From Bosea vestrisii (GTDB lineage: Bacteria > Pseudomonadota > Alphaproteobacteria > Rhizobiales > Beijerinckiaceae): a stretch of DNA of 64,000 bases. The stretch's first letter is position 1. Each line of letters begins with the position of its first letter. The stretch spans positions 1,736,001 to 1,800,000 of the forward strand of contig NZ_CP126307.1 of NCBI RefSeq assembly GCF_030144325.1, in the 5' to 3' direction. Of the stretch, positions 1-7,888 are shown piece by piece. The translations under genes and the position numbers were made by a program. The notes under the pieces are model-generated. The model made no database searches, was not told the DNA's origin, and saw only the letters and a list, made by a program, of their open reading frames with translations.

Positions 1-495
1 ATATTTATAGGCTGGCTCGGCACCGGCGGGGCGGCGTGTGCCCTCGGGGAAGATCATCAGCTGCCGGCCGTTCTCGCCGAGCTCGATCTTGGCACGCCGC
101 GTCACCTCCTGCAGGGCGCGGCTGCGCGCCCCGCGGTCGACCGGGATCATCCTCAATTTGATAAGGCACCAGCCGAAGAAGGGCAGCCAGGTCAGTTCGC
201 GCTTGAGGATATAGACGGGATTGCGGAACACCGTCACCAGCGCGAAGGTTTCCCAGGTCGACTGGTGCTTGGCCGCCATGATGATGCCGCCCGGCGGAAT
301 GTTCTCAGTTCCAACGATCTCGCAGCGCGTGCCGACGATCACCCGCATCAGCCAAAGCGAGGTCTGTCCCCAGCGCACCGCGATCGCCAGCAGGAAGCGC
401 CGCGGCAACACCATCGTCCCCATGGCTGCGAGCACCCAGAATGCGAGGTTCAGGTAGAACGCGACGTTGAACAGGAGTGAGCGGATCAGCAGCAT
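1..495 (-). CDS. 1-acyl-sn-glycerol-3-phosphate acyltransferase (PlsC family), 3' end cut by window
   Basis: Membrane acyltransferase that would acylate lysophosphatidic acid to phosphatidic acid in phospholipid synthesis. Reading the minus strand from the ATG at 495 gives 165 in-frame codons that run off the window. An N-terminal hydrophobic segment (about residues 3-30) is followed by the acceptor motif HQSTWE, a variant of the family HX4D box with Glu in place of Asp, and later by the phosphate-binding motif FPEGTR. It lies 53 bp downstream of the YdcF-family gene on the same strand, at the end of an ftsE-ftsX-ydcF-plsC run that is common in Rhizobiales. The family call is firm; substrate specificity is inferred. 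Confidence 0.88.
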   Translation of the reverse strand, partial: MLLIRSLLFNVAFYLNLAFWVLAAMGTMVLPRRFLLAIAVRWGQTSLWLMRVIVGTRCEIVGTENIPPGGIIMAAKHQSTWETFALVTVFRNPVYILKRELTWLPFFGWCLIKLRMIPVDRGARSRALQEVTRRAKIELGENGRQLMIFPEGTRRPAGAEPAYKY

Positions 496-548
496 GGTCC
501 GCAAGAACCCCGACAGCCCGAATGCGTCAAGAGCCCTCTTGCATCGGG

Positions 549-1283
549 TCAGGCCCCGTGTGCCGGCGACGGCGCCCGAGAACGCTTGTCGTGCTCGGGG
601 CCGATCTGGTCGCCGGGCTTCGGCGAGACGGGCTTCCGCCCGCCGATGATCACGGAAAGGCGCGAGGTCTCGGGGTCTGTCTCGAGTTTGCTGCGCACGC
701 CGGCAACGAGATATTTCAGGTATTCCGGCACCAGCAGGCGGATCGCGTGCCAGTCGCGCCACCAGCCGCTGACGTCGACCTGGTCGGTCACCACAGGATG
801 CGGCACGAAGCGCACGCCCGGCATCGCATGCGCGAGTTCGAGCAGCGTGCGCGGCATATGATAGTTCGAGGTCACCACCAGCAGCGACCGGAAAGCGTGA
901 CGCCGGACCCAGCGCCGCGCCTCGATCGCATTGCCGATCGTGTTGCGGGCGCGATAATCGAGATCGACACAGCAGGCGAGCGCCTCGCGCGCCGTCGGAT
1001 TGAGCTTGGCCAGTTCGTCGCGGCCAGTCTTCTCATTGACGCCGCTGATCAGCAGGCGGCGTCCCCGATCGGCATTGAGCAGGCTGATGGCGTCGCCGAT
1101 CCGCTGCGCTCCGCCGGTCACGACGACGATCGCGTCCGTCCTGGGCGGCGAGCCAGCTTCCGTCACCGACAGCGCGGTGGCGAACCGGACATAGCCGGCG
1201 ACCAGGACCAGGCCGCCGGCGAAGCATGACCAGAACAGGAAACGGCGAAGAAAGCGGCGCCGCGGAGAGACGAGCGTCGTCAT
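549..1283 (-). CDS. YdcF/SanA-like DUF218 membrane protein
   Basis: DUF218-domain protein of the YdcF/ElyC/SanA group, proteins linked to envelope integrity; the biochemical role is unknown. The chosen ATG at 1283 gives 244 residues; the frame stays open to 1352, but the extra 23 residues look non-coding. Residues about 11-33 form one membrane segment after an Arg-rich start (SPRRRFLRRF), so the DUF218 domain should face the periplasm. The domain opens with TDAIVVVTGGAQRIGDA and carries the later SNYHMPRT stretch typical of the family. It sits between ftsX and plsC, all on the minus strand. Confidence 0.85.
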   Translation of the reverse strand: MTTLVSPRRRFLRRFLFWSCFAGGLVLVAGYVRFATALSVTEAGSPPRTDAIVVVTGGAQRIGDAISLLNADRGRRLLISGVNEKTGRDELAKLNPTAREALACCVDLDYRARNTIGNAIEARRWVRRHAFRSLLVVTSNYHMPRTLLELAHAMPGVRFVPHPVVTDQVDVSGWWRDWHAIRLLVPEYLKYLVAGVRSKLETDPETSRLSVIIGGRKPVSPKPGDQIGPEHDKRSRAPSPAHGA

Positions 1284-1420
1284 CGGTCGCAGGGCAGCCG
1301 GGCTGTCCTCAACATAGGGAAGATGGCCTTGCCGGGTTCCAAGCAGCACCATGACGTTCAGGAACTAACCGCCCAATCGGGCACAATGACGGCACCTTCG
1401 CAATCCCGCCGCGAAGCGAG

Positions 1421-2410
1421 TCAGCCCATCGCCCGCAGATAATGCCGCACCGTCAGCCGCGAGACGAGTCCCGCAATCGCCGCAACCACAGCCGCGACGA
1501 GCACGACGGCCGCATAGCCCGACCAGCCGATCTCGAAGGCCCCGAACAGCGCCTGCAACTGATCGGCTTCAGGCGTAGCGCTCCAGGCCGAGGACAAAAG
1601 GCCGAGCAACGCGATCGCGAGGATCGCCGCCAATCCACCGGCTGCGCCGCCACGCAGGCCGAGTGCGACGAAGCGCGTTTGGAACTCGCGCGCGATGAAC
1701 TCGTCGGTTGCGCCGACGAAATGCAGCACCTCGACCGAATCGCGACTGCCCGCCATGGCCCCGCGCGTGGCGAAGGCGACCGCGAGCCCGGCCGCCACCA
1801 ACACGAGCAGAACCACCGCGACGCCGGCCAGGATGATGGTGCTGGCCATGGTCGAGAGGCGGCGCACCCAGAGCCGGTGGTCGTCGAGCGTCGCGCTCGG
1901 CACCTCGCGTCGCAGTGCCTGGCTGAAGGCGACGAGATCGTTGGCGGCGGCTGAGGAGAGCCGCAGCACGATCAGCCGCGGCACCGGCAATTCGACGAGA
2001 TCGAGCCCTGCCCCCAGCCAGGGCTCCAGCAGCTTGTCCGATTCAGCACGCGGCATCGCCCGCGCCTCGGCCACGCTCGGCACAGCCCGGGCGAGCTCGA
2101 CCGCGCGCGCAATGTCCTGCTCGATGTTCCGGCGCGGATCGGGCCGGACCTGGATCGTCATCTCGTTGGCGACCGCACCGCGCCATTGCTCCGAGGCGCG
2201 CGCGGCGAGCAGCGCCGCCCCGGCGCTCAGCGCAGCGAGGAAGGTCAGGATGGCGATGACGACGACGAGCGCGCGCCCAGCGACCGAATCGACCGGGACC
2301 AAAGGCTGGTCGCGGCGCAGGCTGGCCGGCAGCCGCTGGCCGGCGCGCGGGCGCTCCTCCTCCCCATCGTCCATATCGAGAGGCTCAGGCATCGACATGC
2401 AGATGCCCAT
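1421..2410 (-). CDS. ftsX: Cell division protein FtsX
   Basis: Permease-like partner of FtsE. In bacteria FtsEX couples ATP hydrolysis to activation of septal peptidoglycan hydrolases. The 329-residue frame has a charged cytoplasmic N-terminus, a first membrane segment (about residues 45-70), a periplasmic loop, and three further hydrophobic segments in the C-terminal half (around 190-215, 250-275 and 290-315), the FtsX layout. It overlaps the end of ftsE. In-frame ATGs at 2410, 2398 and 2392 are all possible starts and the overlap does not decide between them. No hydrolase or EnvC-like partner is adjacent. Confidence 0.92.
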   Translation of the reverse strand: MGICMSMPEPLDMDDGEEERPRAGQRLPASLRRDQPLVPVDSVAGRALVVVIAILTFLAALSAGAALLAARASEQWRGAVANEMTIQVRPDPRRNIEQDIARAVELARAVPSVAEARAMPRAESDKLLEPWLGAGLDLVELPVPRLIVLRLSSAAANDLVAFSQALRREVPSATLDDHRLWVRRLSTMASTIILAGVAVVLLVLVAAGLAVAFATRGAMAGSRDSVEVLHFVGATDEFIAREFQTRFVALGLRGGAAGGLAAILAIALLGLLSSAWSATPEADQLQALFGAFEIGWSGYAAVVLVAAVVAAIAGLVSRLTVRHYLRAMG

Positions 2411-3044
2411 CCGCCAGCACGAGGCGCGGTGCGTCGTAGAGCTCCATCAGGGCGATATCGTGGGTTGCGATCACCACTGCCGTTCCCAGCGACTGCAATT
2501 CCATGAAAAGCCGGAGCAGCCGTCGGCCAAGACCGGGATCGACATTCCCCGTCGGCTCGTCGGCGAGCAGCAATTGCGGCCGGCTGATCAGGGCGCGCGC
2601 GATCGCGGCGCGCTGCTTCTCGCCGCCGGAGAGGACGGCGGGCACCGCATGCATGCGCTCGCCGAGCCCGACCCAGCGCAGCAGCTCGACGACCTCGGCG
2701 CGATAGCTCGCCTCCTCCTTGCCGATGACGCGCAGCGGCAAAGCGACATTCTCATAGACCGTCAGATGGTCGAGCAGCCGGAAATCCTGAAAGACGACGC
2801 CCATGCGGCGACGAAAATCGGTGAGCGTGTTGGCTTCGAGGCGCGAAACGTCCTGGCCGAACAGATTGACGAGGCCGCGGGTCGGCTTGAGCGCCATCAA
2901 GACCAGCCGGATCAGCGTGGTCTTGCCGGCTCCCGACGGCCCGGTCAGATACTGGAACGAGCGCGGCGCAATGCTGAAGTTGATGTCCTTCAGCACCTCA
3001 GGCCCCATCCCGTACCGCAACCCGACATTCTCGAACCGAACCAA
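2385..3044 (-). CDS. ftsE: Cell division ATP-binding protein FtsE
   Basis: ABC-type ATPase that drives the FtsEX division complex at the inner membrane. The 219-residue protein shows Walker A GPSGAGKTT (residues 35-43), the Q-loop region with VVFQDFRLL, the signature LSGGEKQR, Walker B LLLADEPT and the switch histidine in IATHD. Length and sequence are typical of FtsE rather than of a generic exporter ATPase. It is first in the ftsE-ftsX-ydcF-plsC run and is divergent from the zinc-ribbon gene, with about 320 bp between them. Confidence 0.95.
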   Translation of the reverse strand: MVRFENVGLRYGMGPEVLKDINFSIAPRSFQYLTGPSGAGKTTLIRLVLMALKPTRGLVNLFGQDVSRLEANTLTDFRRRMGVVFQDFRLLDHLTVYENVALPLRVIGKEEASYRAEVVELLRWVGLGERMHAVPAVLSGGEKQRAAIARALISRPQLLLADEPTGNVDPGLGRRLLRLFMELQSLGTAVVIATHDIALMELYDAPRLVLADGHLHVDA

Positions 3045-3365
3045 CGCCGCTCCTCTCGCTCACTCGCGTCCGAATCGTGCCGGACGGTTGCCAAGCCGGC
3101 GCGATCCTACACCCAGACCATAGCCCGGCGGGAAGCGCCGAACGTGTTTTCCTCAAACCGCATCGAGTACGCCTCGTTCGGCCCGAACGGCAAGGTCACC
3201 GATAAAGCGGTCGCGGCCCAAGCTGACAGCCGGCTTTACGCGACATTAACCATAAATCGACCCTATGAGGCGTGGAGCCGCATGCCGCTTCCGCTTCTGC
3301 TTGCATGGGGCGGCGAGAGGATCAGGCTCCGTACCGATGCCGCACGGAGCGACCGTTTCTGGACC
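3045..3365. other. Divergent intergenic region ftsE / zinc-ribbon gene
   Basis: This 321-bp gap separates ftsE (minus) from the zinc-ribbon gene (plus) and must hold both promoters. No coding sequence is convincing in it. The only motif seen is TTAACCAT at 3246-3253 followed by AAATCGA, which matches one half of the CtrA consensus TTAA-N7-TTAA; the second half is TCGA, so this is at best a degenerate CtrA site. Confidence 0.4.
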
Positions 3366-4190
3366 ATGCTGATTGTCTGCCCCAACTGCGCCAGCCGATA
3401 TGAGATCGCCGAGGCCAAGATCGGGGCCGGCGGCCGCAAGGTGCGTTGTGCCAGTTGCCAAACGACCTGGACGATCGAGGCGCCGCAGGCTGCCGAAGCA
3501 CGCCCGGCGAACGACATCCTGCAATCCGACCTGGATGCCGCGATCCCGGACCTTCCCACCGCTCCCAGCCCGGAACAGACCGCCGCAGAGCTGGAGGAGG
3601 AACTGCGCCGCGCCAGCGAGATCGACGCCGGCATCTCCGCGATCACGGCTGAGCGGGCCGAGTCCCGGCAGCCAGACGCATTAGAACAGCCTCCTTCTCG
3701 GAAGCGGAGCTGGGCCGGCGCCCGCAACCCGCTTGCCCGCCTGCCATCGGCTGCCGCGAGTGTCCTCGTGGTGGTAGGTATCGCCATCCTCGGACTGGGC
3801 CTCTGGCAACGCGAGCGCGTCGTGAGGGCAGCGCCGCAATTTGCCGCGCTCTACGCGAAAATCGGCTTGCCCGTGAATGTGCGCGGTCTGACCTTCAGCG
3901 CCGTGGAAAGCGAGCTGGTTCTGGACCCGCAGGGGCGCTTCCTGGTGGTCACGGGCGACGTCACCAACATCACCAAGGGCGCGGCCAAGGTGCCGCCGAT
4001 CACGGTGACGGTGCAGGCCGAGGACGGCAAAGTCCTCTACAGCTGGACGACGGAGCCACCGCGCACGTCGCTGGAGTCGGCCGAGTTGATGCATTTTCGT
4101 GCCCGCCTCGCCTCGCCGCCCGAAAACGGCCGCTCGGTCCAGTTGCGCTTTGGCGCCAGTAGCCCCAACGGCATCGCCGCTCTCTACTGA
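3366..4190 (+). CDS. MJ0042-type zinc-ribbon membrane protein
   Basis: The frame is open far upstream, but the protein begins at the ATG at 3366 (274 residues), where the zinc-ribbon signature starts. Four cysteines (C5, C8, C28, C31, pattern CPNC...CASC) form the MJ0042 zinc ribbon at the N-terminus. An acidic, low-complexity linker follows, then one membrane segment around residues 124-143, then a C-terminal domain resembling DUF3426 (VRGLTFSAVESELVL...FLVVTGDVTNIT). This architecture is common in alphaproteobacteria, where it is usually annotated as a zinc-ribbon domain or putative thioredoxin protein. Its function is unknown. Confidence 0.88.
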   Translation: MLIVCPNCASRYEIAEAKIGAGGRKVRCASCQTTWTIEAPQAAEARPANDILQSDLDAAIPDLPTAPSPEQTAAELEEELRRASEIDAGISAITAERAESRQPDALEQPPSRKRSWAGARNPLARLPSAAASVLVVVGIAILGLGLWQRERVVRAAPQFAALYAKIGLPVNVRGLTFSAVESELVLDPQGRFLVVTGDVTNITKGAAKVPPITVTVQAEDGKVLYSWTTEPPRTSLESAELMHFRARLASPPENGRSVQLRFGASSPNGIAALY

Positions 4191-4334
4191 TTTCCCACAC
4201 CTGGTTTCCCGACTCCTGGGCCCAGGCCGCTTCAATTGTCGGCGCATGGACGCTATGACTGAGGCCTGAAGAGTTTAGCCCGCGATCATGGGGCTGCGCG
4301 GGCACGGGCCCACGCCGATAAGGAACGGTCGTCG

Positions 4335-4895
4335 ATGTCCCAGCCCCAACGTATCCGCGTTCTCTACGACGAGGCGGCCATCGCCGCCCGCAATGCCGAA
4401 ATGGCTGCCGAGATCGCAGCCGATTCCGGCGAGGATTTGCTCGTCGTCGCGGTGCTGAAGGGCAGCTTCATGTTCGTCGCCGACCTGATCCGGGCCATGC
4501 ATCGCACCGGCATGACCCCGCAGGTCGAATTCGTGCACCTCTCCAGCTATCGCGCCGCCACCATCTCTTCCGGCCAGGTCGAGATCCTGCGCGACGTCCA
4601 GAGCGATGTTCGCGGCAGGCAAGTGCTGCTCGTCGACGACATCCTCGAATCCGGCCGCACGCTCGCCTTCGCCAAGGACTTGCTGGCCGCGCGGGGGGCC
4701 GCTCGGGTCTCCACCGCCGTCCTGCTCGAGAAGCCGGCCAAGCGCGCTGTCAATATCCAGGCGGACTATGTCGGCTTCGAGTGCCCCGATTATTTCGTCG
4801 TCGGCTACGGCATGGACGTCGCCCATTCCTACCGCCAGTTGCCCTATGTCGGCGTGATCGAGACCGCCGACCAGGCCGGCCTGCCGGGGATCTGA
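4335..4895 (+). CDS. hpt: Hypoxanthine phosphoribosyltransferase
   Basis: Purine salvage enzyme converting hypoxanthine (and probably guanine) plus PRPP to the nucleotide. The 186-residue length fits the family. The PRPP-binding loop is VLLVDDILESGRTL (residues 97-110), and VAVLKGSFMFVADL near the N-terminus is the hypoxanthine phosphoribosyltransferase signature. The stop is 3 nt before the start of the receiver gene, so the two are probably cotranscribed. Confidence 0.93.
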   Translation: MSQPQRIRVLYDEAAIAARNAEMAAEIAADSGEDLLVVAVLKGSFMFVADLIRAMHRTGMTPQVEFVHLSSYRAATISSGQVEILRDVQSDVRGRQVLLVDDILESGRTLAFAKDLLAARGAARVSTAVLLEKPAKRAVNIQADYVGFECPDYFVVGYGMDVAHSYRQLPYVGVIETADQAGLPGI

Positions 4896-4898
4896 TCG

Positions 4899-5273
4899 AT
4901 GTCGCGCATTCTCGTGGTCGACGACGAAGAGAGCCTGCGCTCGCTGGTCGCGCGTGGCCTCGCTTTGGACGGGCACGACTGCCTGACCGCCGGCGACGGC
5001 GCCGAAGCGCTCGACATCCTGATGGCCGAGCAAGGTCGGTTCGACCTGCTGCTCACCGACATCCGCATGCCGCTGATGGATGGCATCGCGCTGGCGCTCG
5101 CCGCCAAGCAACAGTTCCCCGACCTCACCATCATGCTGATGACCGGCTATGCCGAGCAGCGCGAGCGGGCCAAGAGCCTGGAGACGATCGTCTCGGAGGT
5201 GATGACCAAGCCCTTCACCATCGCCGAACTGCGCGAGACGGTGCTGCGCGTAATCGAGCGCTCGATCGGATGA
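4899..5273 (+). CDS. cpdR: Single-domain response regulator, CpdR-like
   Basis: A lone receiver domain of 124 residues. The acidic pocket is VVDDE (D8, D9), the phospho-acceptor is D54 in LLTDIRMP, with conserved T82 (MTGYAEQ) and K104 (MTKPF). It has no output domain. Sequence style and size resemble CpdR, which in Caulobacter and Rhizobiales controls ClpXP localisation and CtrA proteolysis and is phosphorylated through CckA-ChpT. The CpdR assignment is by resemblance, so a different stand-alone receiver remains possible. The gene follows hpt by 3 nt. Confidence 0.72.
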   Translation: MSRILVVDDEESLRSLVARGLALDGHDCLTAGDGAEALDILMAEQGRFDLLLTDIRMPLMDGIALALAAKQQFPDLTIMLMTGYAEQRERAKSLETIVSEVMTKPFTIAELRETVLRVIERSIG

Positions 5274-5285
5274 GCGCTCACTGGT

Positions 5286-5794
5286 TCAGCGATTCAGCCA
5301 CCAGATCGACGCGTTGAGCAGGGTCGCGAACGAGACCCAGGCGAGGTAGGGTACGAACAGGGCCACGGACAGCCGGTCGCCCAGTGCTGCGAAACACCGC
5401 ATCGTCCAGACCATCGCCACCAGCAGCAGCGCGATCACGACGAGCCCGCCGACCGGGCTGTTCAGGCCGAAGAACACGCAGGACCAGAGCATGTTGAGCG
5501 CGAGCTGGAGGTGGTAGGCAAGCAGCGCCTGCATCCTGCCCGGCGTACCATTCGGCAGACGCAAGACGCGAAAAGCAGCCAGCGCCATCAATGCGAATAA
5601 AGCCGTCCAGACGGGAGCGAACAGCCAGTTCGGCGGATTGAAGGCTGGCTTGGCGAGGCCGGCATACCAGCCAGGAATTTGCGGCACCGTCACCGCGCTG
5701 CCGATCAGCGAAGCTGCCACACCGGCAGGATGGCGATGAGGGCGGCGAGCCACACTGCCGGCTGACGGCTGGCGCTATCTGTCGATATGCTCAT
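5286..5794 (-). pseudogene. tspO: TspO/MBR family protein, apparent single-base frameshift
   Basis: TspO is a small five-helix membrane protein binding porphyrins and tryptophan-rich sensory ligands. The C-terminal part (155 codons open from a GTG at 5750) contains WYAGLAKPAFNPPNW, APVWT and the terminal ASIWWLN typical of TspO, but lacks the first half of helix 1. That part is encoded in a second minus-strand frame from the ATG at 5794 (MSISTDSASRQPAVWLAALI), which stops at about 5709. Adding one base near 5728 joins the frames and gives IAILAGVAASLIGS, a normal TspO helix 1, and a 169-residue protein. Either the gene is inactivated, it uses the GTG start, or the sequence has an error. Confidence 0.75.
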
Positions 5795-5898
5795 GCGGCG
5801 AGAATGGGGTGCATCTGCACCCCAGGCAAGACAGGCCTCTTGCACTGCAGCAAGCACGATGAGATGAATTGTCTCTCATAGTAGAAATCGGATCGAGC

Positions 5899-7053
5899 AT
5901 GACCAAGCGCCCTCTCCATCCCCGCTCGCTGGCAGCCCAGGCGATGGGCAAGATCGACCCGCTCACCAAGGCCGTGGTGCCGCCGATCCATCTCTCCAGC
6001 ACCTATATCCGCGACGAGGACAACGCCTACTCATCCGGTTTCATCTATGGCCGGCCGGACAATGAGACGGTGCACGAGGCGCAAGCCGTGCTCGCCATGC
6101 TGGAGGAGGCCAAGGCCGGCGCCCTGCTGTTCGGCTCGGGCATGGCGGCCGCGACCGCCGTGTTCCAGGCGCTCTCTCCTGGCGATCACGTCGTTGCCTC
6201 CAAGGTGATGTACTGGGCGCTGCGTTCCTGGCTGCTGACCGAGGCGACGCGCTGGGGGCTGAAGATCGACTTCGTCGAGAGCGACGATCTCGCCAAGCTG
6301 AAGGCCGCCGTGAAGCCCGGCGTCACCAAGCTGGTCTGGATTGAAACGCCATCCAACCCGCTCTGGACAATCACCGATATCGCCGCCGCCGCCGAGATCG
6401 CCCATGCGGCCGGCGCCAGGCTCGCGGTCGACTCGACCTGCGCCTCGCCCGTGCACACCCGCCCGCTCACGCTCGGCGCCGACATCGTCATGCATGCGGC
6501 CACCAAGGTGTTGAACGGCCATTCCGACGTAATCGCCGGCGCGCTCTGTGCCCGGCAGGGCGACGATTTCTGGGCGCGCATCAAGACCGTGCGCAAGGGC
6601 CAGGGTGGTATCCTCGGCCCGTTCGAGGCTTATCTCTTGATGCGCGGCATGCGCACGCTCCATGTCAGGCAGGAGCGCCAGTCGGCTTCAGCCATGACAC
6701 TGGCGCAGAAGCTTGCCGCCCACCCGCTGGTCTCGCGCGTACTCTATCCCGGCCTGCCGCAGCATCCCGGCCATGACATCGCGGCCCGCCAGATGGAAGG
6801 TGGCTTCGGCTTCATGCTTTCGGTCCAGGTTACCGGCGGCGAGGCGGCGGCGATTAAATCGGCCGCGCATGTCGAGCTCTACAAGCGCGCCACCTCGCTC
6901 GGCGGCGTCGAGAGCCTGATCGAGCATCGCGCCTCGATCGAGGGCGCGGGCTCACCCTGCCCGCCCGACCTGCTGCGCCTCTCGACGGGCATCGAGGATG
7001 TCGACGATCTCTACGCCGATCTCGACCAGGCTCTGAAGGCCGGGCATCGCTGA
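5899..7053 (+). CDS. PLP-dependent trans-sulfuration enzyme (cystathionine gamma-synthase-like)
   Basis: Cys/Met-metabolism PLP-dependent enzyme of fold type I. The likely start is the ATG at 5899 (384 residues); the frame is open 10 codons upstream. Family signatures are YGRPDNETV near residue 52, the PLP-lysine motif ATKVLNGHSDVIAG, and the C-terminal SLGGVESLIEHRAS. The usual DNTFATP before the PLP lysine reads DSTCASP, and the usual YSR-NPT motif reads YGRPDNET, so it belongs to a divergent subgroup. Substrate (cystathionine, homoserine ester or methionine) cannot be decided from sequence. It is monocistronic, with a REP-type repeat immediately downstream. Confidence 0.85.
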   Translation: MTKRPLHPRSLAAQAMGKIDPLTKAVVPPIHLSSTYIRDEDNAYSSGFIYGRPDNETVHEAQAVLAMLEEAKAGALLFGSGMAAATAVFQALSPGDHVVASKVMYWALRSWLLTEATRWGLKIDFVESDDLAKLKAAVKPGVTKLVWIETPSNPLWTITDIAAAAEIAHAAGARLAVDSTCASPVHTRPLTLGADIVMHAATKVLNGHSDVIAGALCARQGDDFWARIKTVRKGQGGILGPFEAYLLMRGMRTLHVRQERQSASAMTLAQKLAAHPLVSRVLYPGLPQHPGHDIAARQMEGGFGFMLSVQVTGGEAAAIKSAAHVELYKRATSLGGVESLIEHRASIEGAGSPCPPDLLRLSTGIEDVDDLYADLDQALKAGHR

Positions 7054-7065
7054 GGCTGCTTCCCG

Positions 7066-7152
7066 TCATCGCGAGGAGCGTCAGCGACGAAGCAATCCAG
7101 AGCCGTCGAGCGCTGGCACTCCTGGATTGCTTCACTCCGCTCGCAATGACGC
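7066..7152. repeat. REP-type palindromic repeat, family A
   Basis: An imperfect inverted repeat of about 87 bp. The left arm has CGTCATCGCGAGGAGCGTC then GAAGCAATCCAG; the right arm has CTGGATTGCTTC then CTCGCAATGACG. Such CGTCATTGCGAGCG...GAAGCAATCCAG elements are dispersed in intergenic regions of many Rhizobiales. It lies between two convergent genes (5899-7053 plus and 7153-7755 minus), where it could act as a transcription boundary. Only one copy of this family is in the window. Confidence 0.8.
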
Positions 7153-7755
7153 CTAGAACCAGATTCCCTTCGCCGTCGTCAGCAATTGCCGGCGGTCGGC
7201 GAGGCCGTTGGCACCGCCATTGATCAGCTGGGTGACGCGCGCTGCGTCATCGCGGTCGGCGGCGGCGTTGATCTTGCGGTCGCGCCAATAGGCGAAGGCG
7301 ATCTGGACCGAGATGCGCGGGTCGAGCGCGAGCTCCGGCCGCCCTTCCAGATCGATGTTCAGCATCCGGCCGATCCGCTTGTAATTGGCCCGGCCGGTCA
7401 GCTGGAAGATGCCGCGGCCGTGATAGCGCGCGCCGTCGCCGGGCTCGGTATTGCCGAGATCGGCACGACCCTCGTAGCGAGCGAACTGCTTCTTCCCGCC
7501 CTTCTCCTCGAGCGTGCGGAAACGGTCGGTCTCGTGCGCGGCCTGCGCCAGGAAATGGCAAACTCGCAGCGGCGTCCTCAGATCGCCCTCGGCAGCCAGC
7601 CGCTCGAAATGCAGGGCGATATTGTTCATCAGCTCCGCCTTGCCGATCGGCGCCAGGCGGGCGAGCCGCGCGACGGTGACGGCAAGATCCGGCACCCGCG
7701 GAACCTGCGGCTCCTCGATCGGCGCTTCTTCGGCTGGCGATCCCTGCATCGACAT
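7153..7755 (-). CDS. GH19 chitinase/endolysin-like protein
   Basis: Glycoside hydrolase family 19-like domain, a lysozyme-type fold often found in endolysins and bacterial muramidases. The chosen ATG at 7755 (200 residues) avoids an unlikely 16-residue extension. Recognisable family blocks are HFLAQAAHETDRF with the catalytic Glu in HET, then EKGGKKQF, RYHGRGIFQLTGRANY, and LINGGANGLADRR near the C-terminus. No signal peptide is evident, and no holin or phage gene is nearby, so it is more likely a domesticated cell-wall enzyme than part of a prophage. Confidence 0.85.
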   Translation of the reverse strand: MSMQGSPAEEAPIEEPQVPRVPDLAVTVARLARLAPIGKAELMNNIALHFERLAAEGDLRTPLRVCHFLAQAAHETDRFRTLEEKGGKKQFARYEGRADLGNTEPGDGARYHGRGIFQLTGRANYKRIGRMLNIDLEGRPELALDPRISVQIAFAYWRDRKINAAADRDDAARVTQLINGGANGLADRRQLLTTAKGIWF

Positions 7756-7888
7756 GGCGGCACTCCCGTTTGCGCTTTGCGCGAGTATGCACCGGTTTCG
7801 CATCGCGGGGATAAATCGGCCCTACCATCGTCATGCCCCTGAAACAGCCGGTGTCTAGCGAGTGCCAACCCCGCAGGAAAAACCCGCC

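Noticed and set aside
3246..3260. CtrA box before the zinc-ribbon gene
   Set aside because: Only one TTAA half is present, the second reads TCGA.
1695..3365. Long upstream extension of the zinc-ribbon frame
   Set aside because: It is antisense to ftsX and ftsE; the zinc ribbon begins at the ATG at 3366.
5795..5898. SAM-II riboswitch before the trans-sulfuration gene
   Set aside because: No match to the conserved stem and UAAA core; only a short GAGA-N7-TCTC repeat is seen.
7153..7755. GH19 protein as part of a prophage lysis cassette
   Set aside because: No holin, spanin or phage structural gene nearby.
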